Shown here piece by piece: positions 1 to 8,964 of a stretch of 64,000 nucleotides of DNA. This stretch comes from Lachnospiraceae bacterium. GTDB taxonomy: Bacteria; Bacillota; Clostridia; Lachnospirales; Lachnospiraceae. Under the pieces are notes generated by a model. It was given only the letters and a program-made list of their open reading frames with translations, had not been told where the DNA came from and did not search any database. The stretch lies in the NCBI GenBank assembly GCA_022483465.1, contig JAKVNF010000002.1, positions 1-64,000 of the forward strand. The letters run 5' to 3'. The position numbers and the translations under genes are program-made. Position 1 is the first letter of the stretch, and each line of letters opens with the position of its first letter.

Positions 1-56
1 ATGCCTGAACTTCCAATAATCTTCTCACTCGAATCCAGTGAGAGTCAAATAGCGAG

Positions 57-96
57 AGCCGCAAAACGTTGAAAAATAACGGTTTGCGGCTTTTTC
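57..96 (+). terminator. Hairpin with T-run, intrinsic terminator
   Basis: The arms at 57-70 and 78-91 pair at 13 of 14 positions and are followed by five T residues. It sits about 80 bases upstream of the IS1634-type transposase, so it probably shields the element from incoming transcription or forms part of its left end. Its loop region shares the word AAAACGTTG with the hairpin at the right end of the same element (2140-2180). Confidence 0.6.
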
Positions 97-175
97 TATG
101 CTTGCTTTTAGGACGAAAAAGTGAGACAATACGAGTGAGAAAGTATAACTCGTATTTCGGAAGGGAGGACGATTC

Positions 176-1888
176 ATGTATCTCACGACGCCGGTGGGCA
201 TTCCGGACGTTAAGGGCATTACGTATCTTTCTAAAAACGGGACTGAGTACGTTCGATACGCCGAGGAACGAAAATACGATAAAGACAAAAAGTATACACT
301 GTCGAAGCACAAGATTATCGGAAAACGGGTAAAGGATCAGTTGGACAAGATGTACCCCAACGAGAACTTCATGATCTATTTCCCGGATCTGGCATATCCG
401 CCGGAAGAGGTGGATCCGACGAGGTCGGTAACAATCAACTTTGGGGCGTTTCTGATCATCCAGAAGGTGATGGAAAAACTCAAAATGAAGAAAAAACTGC
501 TCCAGCATTTCGAAGCAAAAGATGCCGGAAAGATCATGGATCTGATGGCATACTCCATCGTCACAGAGGATAACAAGGCACTGTATTATCCCATCTACAC
601 ATTCAACCATCCGCTGTTTACGGACAGCATGCATCGGTACAGTGATTCGTCGATTTCGAATCTGCTCGGTTCCATCACGGATGAACAGATCCAGGGATTC
701 TTAAATGACTGGAATGCAGACAGAGATCACAATCAGAAGGTGAATATATCCTATGATTCGACGAACAAGCACTGTCAGTCCGGAGATATCGAAACGGCGG
801 AACCGGGGCATTCCAAGGATGGCGTAAAAGGAAAGATCTTCAATTATGCGATTGGATACGATCTGGATAACAGGATGCCATTGTTCTATGAATGGTATCC
901 CGGCAGTATACCGGATGTTTCTCAGCTTGCGTACATCGTTGGTAAGGCAAAAGGCTATGGGTATAGCAAAGCGACGTTCATCATAGATCGGGGATATTTC
1001 TCAGAAGACAATCTGCGGTATCTGGATAAAAACGGTTTGAGCTTCATAATCATGTGCAAGGGTCAAAAGGATCTGATCAGCAAAATGATTCTGGAGCACC
1101 GCGGGCTGTTTGAAGAAAAGCGGGATTGCAAGATCAACAACAGTGGAGTCTATGGCATGACGGAAAAGGCTGATCTTGCGGACCGTGAGAGGTATTTCCA
1201 TCTGTATCACTCCACGTTCAAGGAGCACGTAGAGCGCAAGACTCTGGAGGACAAAATTTCCGAAATCGGGGAAAAGCTGAAAAAGCTCACAGGAAAGAAA
1301 GTGACGATTCCGAAGGATTATGAGAATTACTTCGACATCATAATGGATCCAAAAGACCCGGAGGTCTTTGTGACTGCAGTGGAGAAAACAGATGTCATTG
1401 AAGCAGAGCTGAAAACGTGTGGATACTTCGCAATCATCACGTCAGAGGAAATGGATGCAGTGACTGCTTACAGGATTTACAAAAGCCGTGATGCATCGGA
1501 AAAACTCTTTGGAAGTGACAAGAGCTTTCTTGGGGATGCGACGATACGGGTGGCATCGACAGGATCCGCATCATCCAAGATTTTTATTGAATTCCTCGCA
1601 CTGACGGTCCGCAGTGAAATCTACAGTCTTCTGAAAGACCAAAAGGATAAGAATGGGGATGACCCGAATTTCATGACAGTGCCTGGTGCGCTTGCCGAGC
1701 TGGAAATGATTCAGATGACGAAACTCACAGATGGCCGATATCACATGGATTACGCAGTTACGAAAAATCAGAAAATGATCCTTTCCGCGTTTGGCATGAA
1801 TAGCGGAACTGTGAAGCGGGAAGCAGAGAAGCTTGCCGATCAGTTTGAGAAATACGATCAGACCGCTGCAGAGAGCAGTGAGGAATAG
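176..1888 (+). CDS. IS1634-family (IS4-like) DDE transposase
   Basis: A 570-residue protein that would cut and join IS ends through an RNase H-fold DDE domain. The first catalytic aspartate is in YDSTN near residue 197; a second aspartate follows in the IIDRGYF motif near residue 270. A KF/IEFLAL-type segment near residue 460 is the usual place for the last acidic residue in this family. The length matches full IS1634-type transposases and there is no internal stop. The ATG at 176 has a GGGAGG site just upstream. A small gene follows after 17 bases, so the two are probably co-transcribed. The family call rests on motif pattern and overall similarity, not on a database search. Confidence 0.85.
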   Translation: MYLTTPVGIPDVKGITYLSKNGTEYVRYAEERKYDKDKKYTLSKHKIIGKRVKDQLDKMYPNENFMIYFPDLAYPPEEVDPTRSVTINFGAFLIIQKVMEKLKMKKKLLQHFEAKDAGKIMDLMAYSIVTEDNKALYYPIYTFNHPLFTDSMHRYSDSSISNLLGSITDEQIQGFLNDWNADRDHNQKVNISYDSTNKHCQSGDIETAEPGHSKDGVKGKIFNYAIGYDLDNRMPLFYEWYPGSIPDVSQLAYIVGKAKGYGYSKATFIIDRGYFSEDNLRYLDKNGLSFIIMCKGQKDLISKMILEHRGLFEEKRDCKINNSGVYGMTEKADLADRERYFHLYHSTFKEHVERKTLEDKISEIGEKLKKLTGKKVTIPKDYENYFDIIMDPKDPEVFVTAVEKTDVIEAELKTCGYFAIITSEEMDAVTAYRIYKSRDASEKLFGSDKSFLGDATIRVASTGSASSKIFIEFLALTVRSEIYSLLKDQKDKNGDDPNFMTVPGALAELEMIQMTKLTDGRYHMDYAVTKNQKMILSAFGMNSGTVKREAEKLADQFEKYDQTAAESSEE

Positions 1889-1905
1889 AAGAGGAGGTTT
1901 ACGCA

Positions 1906-2118
1906 ATGGAAGAACAGAGTTCATTTGCCCAGATCGATGAAGCAATCAGAAAGCAGCAAGACGCGGTTGATAAAGTAAAGGCGAAATACGATGATGAGCA
2001 GAAAAGGCTGAAGGAGCTCCAGAGGAAGAAAGAGCAGAAAGCACTGAAAGCGATCTCCACGGCGATGAAGAAAAGTACGAAAACTTACGAAGAGGTCCTT
2101 GCATTCATCCAGGGTTGA
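1906..2118 (+). CDS. Short coiled-coil protein linked to the IS1634-type transposase
   Basis: A 70-residue highly charged protein that is almost wholly predicted coiled coil (heptad-like K/E/L spacing at residues 9-50), with an amphipathic tail ending TYEEVLAFIQG. An AGGAGG site precedes the ATG. It lies 17 bases after the transposase stop and inside the element, before the right-end hairpin. It resembles the DUF4315-like small helical proteins found in clostridial mobile elements. It may help the transposase assemble or regulate it, but that is inference. Confidence 0.65.
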   Translation: MEEQSSFAQIDEAIRKQQDAVDKVKAKYDDEQKRLKELQRKKEQKALKAISTAMKKSTKTYEEVLAFIQG

Positions 2119-2139
2119 AGCTCCAAAAATGAAAAAGTA

Positions 2140-2182
2140 CGGCCCAGAGGCAAAACGTTGGAATTGCCTCTGGGCCGCTTTG
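2140..2182 (+). terminator. 14-bp perfect inverted repeat at IS right end
   Basis: The arms at 2140-2153 and 2164-2177 are perfect complements, GC-rich on the outside, followed by CTTTGT. It follows the last IS gene by 20 bases. It can act as a terminator and may also be part of the IS terminal structure. Confidence 0.6.
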
Positions 2183-2183
2183 T

Positions 2184-2560
2184 AAAGTCATCACCCCGCT
2201 GGAAGTTAAGGTAATGATGGGTCGGAGCAGAAGTTCCCGTTTCTCGCAACGGGGACAACGGCATACCGCTATAAGCAGGTTTTCCATCAGGATCTGATGA
2301 TCCTTCTCAATAAGATGGAAAACAGCGAGGACGATCAGACCGATATGACAGTCGGTGATAAGCTCGCTTTCATCATGAACGCGCAGGCAGAGAAGAAAGA
2401 TATGAATCGTCTGAACGTGGATGCCTTCCTTACGTGGGCGGATCAGTTCGATGGGGCAGAACTTTTCCTGCATATGCAGGAGTTCGTTACCCTCTATCTT
2501 GGATCTCGGAGGACTACTTCAAAGCCAAAAAAAGAAGCCGCCCAACTGAAAGGGAAGTAA
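2184..2560 (+). pseudogene. Phage tail assembly chaperone (gpG-like), truncated and frameshifted
   Basis: This is the first member of a gpG/gpGT tail chaperone pair that coats the tape measure protein before tail assembly. Coding similarity begins at 2184 with KVITPLEVKV, then one base is missing after 2213; restoring it gives NDGSEQKFPFLATGTTAY, then the helical part including VFHQDLMILLNKMEN. The start codon is lost at the IS boundary. An in-frame ATG at 2297 could still give an 87-residue product, but it lacks the N-terminal third. Position, size and the overlapping downstream frame support the call; the name rests on synteny before the tape measure. Confidence 0.65.
2527..2533 (+). promoter_or_regulatory. 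-1 programmed frameshift site (A AAA AAA) of the tail chaperone
   Basis: In the gpG frame the codons read CCA AAA AAA GAA, so the heptamer fits X XXY YYZ exactly. A one-base backward slip moves ribosomes into the open frame that ends at 2727. The site is 27 bases before the gpG stop, as is usual for tail chaperone pairs. Confidence 0.65.
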
Positions 2561-2727
2561 ACACGGCTGTGTTTATGCTGCGTGCCAAGCAGCTGGGCTT
2601 TTCCTTAGAGGAACTCGACAGTGTGGAGGAAGGACTCGTGATGGATATGATCATCGAATCCGGGAATGACCTCTGTGATGACGAGTACCGGCAGGTCGCA
2701 ACGCAGCAGGATTTTGACGTATTTTAG
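2534..2727 (+). CDS. gpT-like extension of the tail chaperone, reached by -1 frameshift
   Basis: After a slip at 2527-2533 the reading continues RSRPTEREVNTAVFML and runs 64 codons to the TAG at 2725-2727. It has no credible start or Shine-Dalgarno site of its own: the frame extends upstream only as an overlap with gpG. The acidic, helical extension (EELDSVEEGLVMDM) is typical of the T domain that binds the tape measure protein. Because the upstream gpG frame is damaged, a native gpGT fusion is unlikely to be made now. Confidence 0.6.
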
Positions 2728-2730
2728 TGC

Positions 2731-2758
2731 TTGATATTTTGCCAGTCTCCGCTATAAT
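2731..2758 (+). promoter_or_regulatory. Sigma-A promoter of the toxin-antitoxin cassette
   Basis: TTGATA (2731-2736) and TATAAT (2753-2758) are separated by 16 bases, close to the consensus vegetative promoter. It lies just after the tail chaperone stop and 44 bases before the antitoxin start, giving the cassette its own transcription inside the prophage. Confidence 0.7.
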
Positions 2759-2759
2759 A

Positions 2760-2781
2760 AAAGTAGGAAATACCCTACTTT
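2760..2781 (+). promoter_or_regulatory. Palindromic operator, probable antitoxin autoregulation site
   Basis: The arms AAAGTAGG (2760-2767) and CCTACTTT (2774-2781) are perfect inverted repeats with a 6-base spacer. They lie one base past the -10 box, where a bound AbrB-type antitoxin would block transcription. Confidence 0.55.
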
Positions 2782-2801
2782 CATGGAAGGAGGCAGACAA
2801 T

Positions 2802-3080
2802 ATGGAAGCAACGTTAGATAAGAACACTTTTACGGATGACGCTAAGGTGATGTCGAAAGGGCAGGTGACGATACCCAAAGATGTCAGAGAGGTCCTTGGC
2901 GTTGGTAACGGAGACCGTGTGACATTTGTGGTTGATCACGGAAAGGTCACTGTTGTGAACTCAGCTGTTTTTGCAATGAAATACTTGCAGGATCAGCTAA
3001 AAGGTGAGGCTGAAAGGCTGGGGCTTGAATCAGAGCAGGATGTTAACGATCTGATGAAATCTATCAGAGATGAGGACTGA
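2802..3080 (+). CDS. AbrB/MazE-type (SpoVT-AbrB fold) antitoxin
   Basis: A 92-residue protein with the swapped-hairpin DNA-binding core MSKGQVTIPKDVREVLGVG at about residues 14-32, followed by a helical C-terminus that would neutralise the toxin. The ATG at 2802 is chosen because AAGGAGG lies 8-9 bases upstream and because upstream in-frame codons fall inside the promoter and operator. The toxin gene starts 2 bases after the stop, so the two are translationally coupled. It should bind the palindrome at 2760-2781 and repress its own operon. Family call is strong; partner specificity is inferred from adjacency. Confidence 0.85.
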   Translation: MEATLDKNTFTDDAKVMSKGQVTIPKDVREVLGVGNGDRVTFVVDHGKVTVVNSAVFAMKYLQDQLKGEAERLGLESEQDVNDLMKSIRDED

Positions 3081-3082
3081 GA

Positions 3083-3481
3083 ATGAAGGTATTTATTGAC
3101 AGCAACGTCCTGTTCTCAGCCGCGCTTTTTCCCGGAAGCGCACCTGCAAGAGCTCTTTACAAAGCAGTAACAGAACCCAATGATGCGATTGTGTGCGAGA
3201 TTAATATTGATGAGCTGAAGAAAGTATTTAAGAGGAAAATGCCGGAGAAGATATCCGTGCTAAATACATTCCTATCTATGCTTATGACATCCGTCACAAT
3301 CGTAAAGGTTCCAGAATTAGAAATAGCAGACGAGCAGAGAATCCGGGATGAAAAGGACCGTCCAATCTTCAGGGCGGCAGTTGCATCAGGCGCAGATGTG
3401 ATCCTGACTGGAGATAAAGACTTTCTTGAGTCGGGAATTACAGATCCCAGAATTGTTTCCCCGGGAGATTTTCTGAAATGA
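3083..3481 (+). CDS. PIN-domain toxin (VapC-like ribonuclease)
   Basis: A 132-residue PIN nuclease. It has the family's spaced acidic residues: D6 in FIDSNVL, E42/E43-type acid in INIDEL, D93 in DEKDRPIF, and D111 and D114 in LTGDKDFL. Such toxins cleave RNA with Mg2+. It is coupled to the AbrB-like antitoxin and followed by a terminator, so the pair forms a self-contained cassette between the tail chaperone and tape measure genes. The combination is the 'putative toxin component, PIN family' type rather than the classical VapB/VapC pair. No damage is seen. Confidence 0.85.
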   Translation: MKVFIDSNVLFSAALFPGSAPARALYKAVTEPNDAIVCEINIDELKKVFKRKMPEKISVLNTFLSMLMTSVTIVKVPELEIADEQRIRDEKDRPIFRAAVASGADVILTGDKDFLESGITDPRIVSPGDFLK

Positions 3482-3499
3482 AGCAAATAAATTGTGTGG

Positions 3500-3530
3500 A
3501 GCATCGGTGAAGAGCCGGTGCTTTCTTTTT
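3500..3530 (+). terminator. Intrinsic terminator after the toxin gene
   Basis: Arms 3500-3507 and 3515-3522 pair over 8 bases (one G-U) and are followed by TTCTTTTT. It closes the toxin-antitoxin transcript before the tape measure gene. Confidence 0.7.
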
Positions 3531-3552
3531 GCCATGAAGGGAGGAGCAGGCT

Positions 3553-6520
3553 ATGGCAGATCGCATTAAAGGAAGGCGTTAGTTAAGAAACGGGTTGATA
3601 AGCGATCGCCTAGCATGAGACCACTAATCCCTCACTTTGAGCTCGAGCTGGGTACACTTCTATCCGTGCTGTGTTGCATCATGTAACAAAGTATCACCTA
3701 GATTGCCTAAAAGCATACACCTACTTGCCGAGCATGTGACTATAAATAACAAGATAGGCATTATGCAGAGAAGAAAAGAGCTCCAAATGGGGATTCTATA
3801 TCTTCATCAGACATTATCGCGTCGAGAGTTCACCATGGAGGTTGTGGTATGGAACCCATCAACCCGGTTCTTTACTAACGCCTAAAGGAATCACAATCGA
3901 GCTGGATGGCGATACGACCAAGCTCTCCAATGCCCTGAAGGGCGTGAACAAAGAGATCCGGGACACCCAGAGTAATCTCAAGGATGTCAACAAGCTCCTG
4001 AAGATGGATCCCGGCAACGCGGATCTTCTGGCACAGAAGCAGAAGTATCTTACTGACGCTATCGACGCAACCAAGAAGAAGCTCGCCGAGGAGAAGGAAG
4101 CCCTCGCACAGCTCAAAGCCGGTCCTCAGACCGAGGAGACGCAGAAACAGCAGGAAGCCTTGACCCGGGAGATCGAGGCGACAAAGCAGTCCCTCGAAGG
4201 ACTGGAAGACGAGTATAAGAAGTTCGGCTCCGTTGCCAGCCAGCAGCTTCAGGTTGCCGGTGACAAGATGAAAGAAGTCGGCGGCAAGATCAGTGATGTC
4301 GGCGAAGGACTCACGAAAGGCATCACGGTTCCTGTCGCGGCTGTCGGCGCTGCTTCCGTTGCCGCGTGGAAGGAAGTCGATGAGGCGCTCGATACCGTCA
4401 CCGAGAAGACCGGTGCTTCCGGAGCTGCACTGGAAGATATGCAGAACCGGGCGAAGTCCATCGCAGAGACAATCCCTACTGACTTCCAGACGGCAGGCGA
4501 TGCCATCGGCGAAGTGAATACGAGATTCGGTCTTACCGGGGATGCCCTTGAGGACCTTTCCACGAAGTTTGTGGAGTTTGCGAATCTTAACAGCACCGAT
4601 GTCAGCACCTCGGTTGATAACGTATCTTCCGTCCTCAATGCCTTCGGCCAGTCGTCGGATGATGCCGGGAACCTCCTCGATGCCTTAAATCAGGTCGGGC
4701 AGGCAACCGGTGTGTCGATGGATACCCTCTCGCAGGACCTTGCCAAGAATGCTGGACAGTTTCAGGCGATGGGACTGTCTGCAGAGCAGGCGGCAGGCTT
4801 CATGGGTGCGGTGGAGATGTCCGGTCTTGATACCTCGACGATGCTGACCGGCCTTACCAAGGCGCAGAAGGTTGCCACGAAGAATGGACAGTCCCTCAGT
4901 GACGCCTTGAAGGACTTCTCCAAAACGATGAGCAGCAATGCCACGGACACGGAAAAGCTGCAGGCAGCCTATGACCTGTTCGGCTCCCGTGCTGGTGGTG
5001 CCATCTACAACGCGGTCCAGAGTGGCAAGCTGTCCCTTGCTGACCTCTCTACCACGCTCGGGGATTACGCCGGGTCGGTAGAGAACACCTTCAATGAGAC
5101 GCTGGACCCACTCGATCAGATGACGGTTGTGATGAACAACCTGAAGGATCTCGGAGCGGAGATTGTCGATGCGGCAGCTCCGATGATTACCGAGGCCATG
5201 ACGCAGATCAAGGATGTCGTGACCGCACTCAAGGACGCATGGGATGGACTGTCTCCCGGTATGCAGGAGGCGATCGTGAAGGCAGCTCTCATCGCAGCAG
5301 CTGTCGGACCGGTTGTTGTGGGTGTCGGCAAGGTTGTCACGGCGGTAGGTTCCGTCACAGGTGTCGTCGGAAAACTGGTCGGTTTCCTCTCTGGCACTGT
5401 GATTCCTGCGATTGGGGCCGTGTCTGTTCCGATCCTTCCGATCATCGGGATCATCGCGGCGGTGGTAGCTGCCGTGGTTGCGGTCATCGAGATCGTGAAG
5501 CACTGGGGAGAAATCTCTGAGTGGTTCGGTGACGTCTGGGAAACCGTGTGCTCCGGAGTACAGTCCATCGGTGAAGGGCTCGGTAGCTTCTTCACCGGGC
5601 TCTGGGACGGTATCCAGTCCACCACGGAGACTGTCTGGAACGGCATAAGCAGCTTCTTCACCGGACTGTGGGGTGGAATCAGCACTACGGCAACGACGGT
5701 CTTTACCGGAATCTCCGATTTCCTTGGCAATACGTGGTCGACCATCAGCTCTGCTGCCTCGACGGCATGGAGCGGGATCACCACGATACTCTCAGGTGCA
5801 TGGAATGGGATCAAGACGACAGCCGGTACTGCTTTTGATGCCGTAAAGACCACCATCAGTACTGCATGGGATACGGTAAAGACCAACACCGGCACGGCAT
5901 GGGACGCCATTCAGTCCTCTGTGGATGAACACGGAGGCGGGATCAAAGGTGTGATCGGTACAGCGGTCGATGCCTACAAATCGATCTGGGAGGCAGGATT
6001 CTCGAAGATCAATGAGCTGACGGGCGGGAAGCTCGGCGATGCCCTCTCTTCCGCACAGGGAAAGCTCGATGCCATCAAAGGAGCATTCTCCTCCATGATC
6101 GAGAACGCCAAGAGCATCGTGAGTGGTGGTCTGGACAAGATCAAAGGATTCTTTTCCGGGTGCCATCTGGAGCTTCCGAAGATCAAGCTGCCGCATTTCT
6201 CCATCAGCGGAAAGCTCTCTGTAGATCCTCCTTCGGTTCCGCACCTGTCTGTGGACTGGTACAAGAAGGCTATGGATGATGCCTATATCCTGAACAGCCC
6301 GACGATCTTCGGCGCTGCAGGCGGCAGGCTTCTTGGCGGCGGGGAAGCAGGATCGGAAGCTGTGGTCGGCACCGATAAACTTGCTGAGATCGTGCAGGGA
6401 GCACTGGCTGGTGCAGGCGGCGGAGACATCATTATCCCGGTCTACATTGGACAGGAGAGGATTGACGAGATCGTCGTCCGGGCAACCCAGCGGAGCAATT
6501 ACCGGTCAGGAGGGCGATGA
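3553..6520 (+). pseudogene. Phage tail tape measure protein, 5' end split by a MITE
   Basis: The native gene starts at ATG 3553 (GGGAGGAG site upstream) and reads M-A-D-R-I-K-G before the MITE brings a stop. Removing the MITE and one target copy restores GGA ATC ACA and one continuous 883-codon frame. The protein has an N-terminal coiled coil (about residues 20-130), a tape measure core with repeated Gly/Ala-rich helices (about 150-440), a hydrophobic membrane segment (about 490-550), then W-x-x-I-x-x repeats (TTVWNGISSFFTGLW) near 560-680. It sets tail length and helps DNA entry. A TTG at 3842 inside the MITE could restart translation in frame, but spacing to GGAGG is poor, so the gene is probably silent or weakly made. 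Confidence 0.85.
3575..3882 (+). repeat. MITE copy 1 (308 bp, IS1595-type ends)
   Basis: A 308-bp element with about 25-bp imperfect terminal inverted repeats (left GGCGTTAGTTAAGAAAC, right ends ...TTTACTAACGCC). The 8-bp duplication TAAAGGAA flanks it exactly (3567-3574 and 3883-3890). It has no transposase. Three further copies lie at 18791, 50512 and 63180. It interrupts codon 8 of the tape measure gene. It differs from copies 2 and 4 at a handful of bases. An 82-codon frame starting TTG 3637 runs out of its right end in every copy, but nothing shows that it is translated. Confidence 0.95.
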
Positions 6521-6888
6521 TGCTTAGTGAATATCCAATCTACTTTGATGACACCAAACTCTTCACACCGGAAAGCTGGGAAGAGAGCTATGCCGTCGTC
6601 GAGAGTACCAACCAGACAGAAGCAGGAACGGATCAGGTCATTGTCACCAGGTATGACAAGCTGTCCGTTTCTGCTTCTTTTCAGTGTTCAAGTAGATGGG
6701 CGGCGACCTTTGCTGCGTTCCGGGACAAGGATAGCATTGCGGTGAAGCTGTACGACCTGAAGACACAGGATTATAAGACACGCACGATGCGGATACGGAA
6801 CTTCAAAACTGCCCCGGAGAAGAACTCGGAAAAGACGAAGGGAACGAATGGGCTCTACACGGTGAGCTTTGACCTTGAGGAATTCTAA
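6520..6888 (+). CDS. Phage tail component downstream of the tape measure (distal tail-like)
   Basis: A 122-residue protein. The second of two adjacent ATG codons (6520) is chosen because AGGAGGG lies at a proper distance; it overlaps the tape measure stop by one base. It is a small beta-rich protein with no membrane segment or catalytic motif (for example YAVVESTNQTEAGTD and RIRNFKTAPEK). Its place between the tape measure and the baseplate hub suggests a distal tail or tail-tip adaptor. I recognise it only as a common prophage protein, so the role is inferred from synteny. Confidence 0.65.
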   Translation: MLSEYPIYFDDTKLFTPESWEESYAVVESTNQTEAGTDQVIVTRYDKLSVSASFQCSSRWAATFAAFRDKDSIAVKLYDLKTQDYKTRTMRIRNFKTAPEKNSEKTKGTNGLYTVSFDLEEF

Positions 6889-6903
6889 GGAGGGAGGCGC
6901 TTC

Positions 6904-8964
6904 ATGTACGCAGTAAGTGAACAATACAAGGCTGCCATGAAGCAGCCGGTCCAGAGATTCCGGATGACGGGAACGATTGGTGACCATCCTTTTACAGATG
7001 ATAACATCCTTGCCGGGTCCTTCTCCATCACCAATCAGTGCACGGGAAATGATGAGATCACGATCGGACAGGTCTATGTCGGAGAACTGGATGTAACGTT
7101 CATGAACATACCGATCAGCCGATATGGGTGGAAGGGGCTGGAAATCAGGCCTGTCTTCGGAATGAAGATTGCGGATGGAACCTATGAAGATGTTCCTCTG
7201 GGTGTCTTTACGGTAGAAACGGCAGAGTGGACAGCCAGCGGTGCCGTCATCAAGGCCTATGACCATATGGCGCTCCTTGACAAGAACTGCAACAAGGTCA
7301 TCACGGAGGTTACCCCATATCAGTGTGCGCAGGCGATTGCAGAAGCGACCGGTGTGAACTTTGCAAATACAGAAAAGGAATTCGAGTCTTTTGCCAATGG
7401 AACTACGATGATTTCTGAGACCACGACGAATGATGTCGAGACATGGCGGGATCTGGTCTCGTGGCTTGCACAGACCATCGGCTGCTTTGCAACAGCCGAC
7501 AGGGAAGGAAACATTGTATTCCGGTCCTTTAACCAGACCGTTGTCGATACGATTGACGATGCGCACCGGTTCACGGGAGGCTCCTTCTCGGATTATGTCA
7601 CTCGCTATACCGGGCTTTCTGTGGTCAACATGGAGGACAGCACAACCTCCTATTATGCCGAAGACGAGGATGACGGCCTCACGATGAATCTCGGGAGCAA
7701 TCCCTTCCTCCAGTACGGTGTGGCTGCGACGAAGGAAGAAATGGCAAAGGCTATTCTGACTGCGATACAGCAGATCCGATATGTTCCATTCACGTGCCGT
7801 GCAATTGGAAATCCTGCCTATGACCTTGGAGATGTGCTGGTCTTTCAGAACGGTCTTGCGGATGGTGATGCGCTCTACTGTATTACAAAGTTCACGTTCA
7901 AGTACAACCAGTACTTTGAAATGGTGGGGGTCGGGAAGGATCCGTCCCTTGCCAGCGCCCGGAGCAAGACGGACAAGAATCTCGTAGGGCTCGCCTCCAA
8001 TACCGATGAGAACCAGCTGGTCCATTACCGGTTCACAAATACGCAGGTGGTGGAAGTCGGGGATGGAAAGCGGGTACCGGTGGCCTCGATCCGGTTTGCA
8101 ACGGCGACGAAGGCATCTGAAGTATCCCTCTGGGCAGAACTCCTGCTCGACACCAAACTCAGCACAACTCATGCTATCGGCAGCACGACATTGAAGGATG
8201 TGACGATTGCGGATTACAGCGCTCCGACACCTGCGGAACTGCAGAGTGAAATCAAAGAACTGCAGACCGGAGTCAGCGCCCTTGATGAACGGATGACCAG
8301 CGCAGAGACGGAACTTGCCTCACCGAGCAGGATGACCGTCACGGTATCCTATACCCTTGCCGGGGACGAGATCGATTACCACCCGGTGGAGACCTACGAC
8401 GTCTCCGGGAAGCATATCCTTTCGCTTCATTACTACATAGGCGATGTGAAAGCAAATACGGTGTATCTCTTCGTGATCTTCCTCACTGCGGCGGGTGGGG
8501 CTCTCTATCTGGACACCAACTGCATCAACGCGGTGATCGAGGGCATGGGCCTTGCTGGGACAGGCAAGTGGGACGGCACGATTAATGCGGAAGAGGAATT
8601 CATCGGATTCTCGATGGGCTCCGTCATCGGGCAGCTTACGGATGAGGCAAAGACTGCACTGCTTACTCCTGTTCCGACGGGTGCAAGCGACGCGATCTCC
8701 TTTGATATGGCTTCCGTTCTTGGCAGCTTTACCGACAGCACAAACATCGGCATTGTGGTTCGGTATTTCATCCTTTCCGATACGGAAGGAAAGCCTGATT
8801 ATAGCAGCACCTACATCACCACGAATTCGGATGATGCCTTTGCCCTTCAGACGCAGTTCAACGTAGAGAGTAACCCGGGAACCGTGGATACGGGACAGCT
8901 GGATGTCCTCGAAATCTACAGTGCCTATCCGGAGATCGAGACACTGGAGGAGGTGAGCCTGTGA
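6904..8964 (+). CDS. Phage tail/baseplate hub-like protein
   Basis: A 686-residue protein with a strong GGAGGGAGG site before ATG 6904. Residues 1-340 resemble the baseplate hub/tail-associated proteins of clostridial siphophages (DUF5048-like): beta-rich blocks such as GSFSITNQCTGNDEI and VFTVETAEWTASG, then a helix-rich part. A short coiled coil (ELQSEIKELQTGVSALDERM, about 440-460) leads to a C-terminal beta domain with no recognised family. It probably forms the tail tip and carries the fibres. Stop overlaps the next start by 4 bases, showing translational coupling. Family name is tentative. Confidence 0.65.
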   Translation: MYAVSEQYKAAMKQPVQRFRMTGTIGDHPFTDDNILAGSFSITNQCTGNDEITIGQVYVGELDVTFMNIPISRYGWKGLEIRPVFGMKIADGTYEDVPLGVFTVETAEWTASGAVIKAYDHMALLDKNCNKVITEVTPYQCAQAIAEATGVNFANTEKEFESFANGTTMISETTTNDVETWRDLVSWLAQTIGCFATADREGNIVFRSFNQTVVDTIDDAHRFTGGSFSDYVTRYTGLSVVNMEDSTTSYYAEDEDDGLTMNLGSNPFLQYGVAATKEEMAKAILTAIQQIRYVPFTCRAIGNPAYDLGDVLVFQNGLADGDALYCITKFTFKYNQYFEMVGVGKDPSLASARSKTDKNLVGLASNTDENQLVHYRFTNTQVVEVGDGKRVPVASIRFATATKASEVSLWAELLLDTKLSTTHAIGSTTLKDVTIADYSAPTPAELQSEIKELQTGVSALDERMTSAETELASPSRMTVTVSYTLAGDEIDYHPVETYDVSGKHILSLHYYIGDVKANTVYLFVIFLTAAGGALYLDTNCINAVIEGMGLAGTGKWDGTINAEEEFIGFSMGSVIGQLTDEAKTALLTPVPTGASDAISFDMASVLGSFTDSTNIGIVVRYFILSDTEGKPDYSSTYITTNSDDAFALQTQFNVESNPGTVDTGQLDVLEIYSAYPEIETLEEVSL

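Larger units (their letters stand above)
1..2184 (+). mobile_element. IS1634-type insertion sequence (right end; left boundary uncertain)
   Basis: The segment holds a complete IS1634/IS4-type transposase and a short coiled-coil gene, with hairpins at both sides. On the right, phage coding sequence for the tail chaperone resumes at about 2184 (reading K-V-I-T-P-L-E-V-K-V), so the element stops at about that base and removed the start of that gene. The left end may lie at or before base 1. I could not define terminal repeats or a target duplication. Confidence 0.6.

Noticed and set aside
3637-3885. An 82-codon gene inside each MITE copy
   Set aside because: It starts at a TTG without a convincing ribosome site, has no known domain, and is kept only because the copies are nearly identical.
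6688-8172. A 494-codon minus-strand frame in the phage tail operon
   Set aside because: It opposes coupled tail genes with good Shine-Dalgarno sites and shows no recognisable domain.
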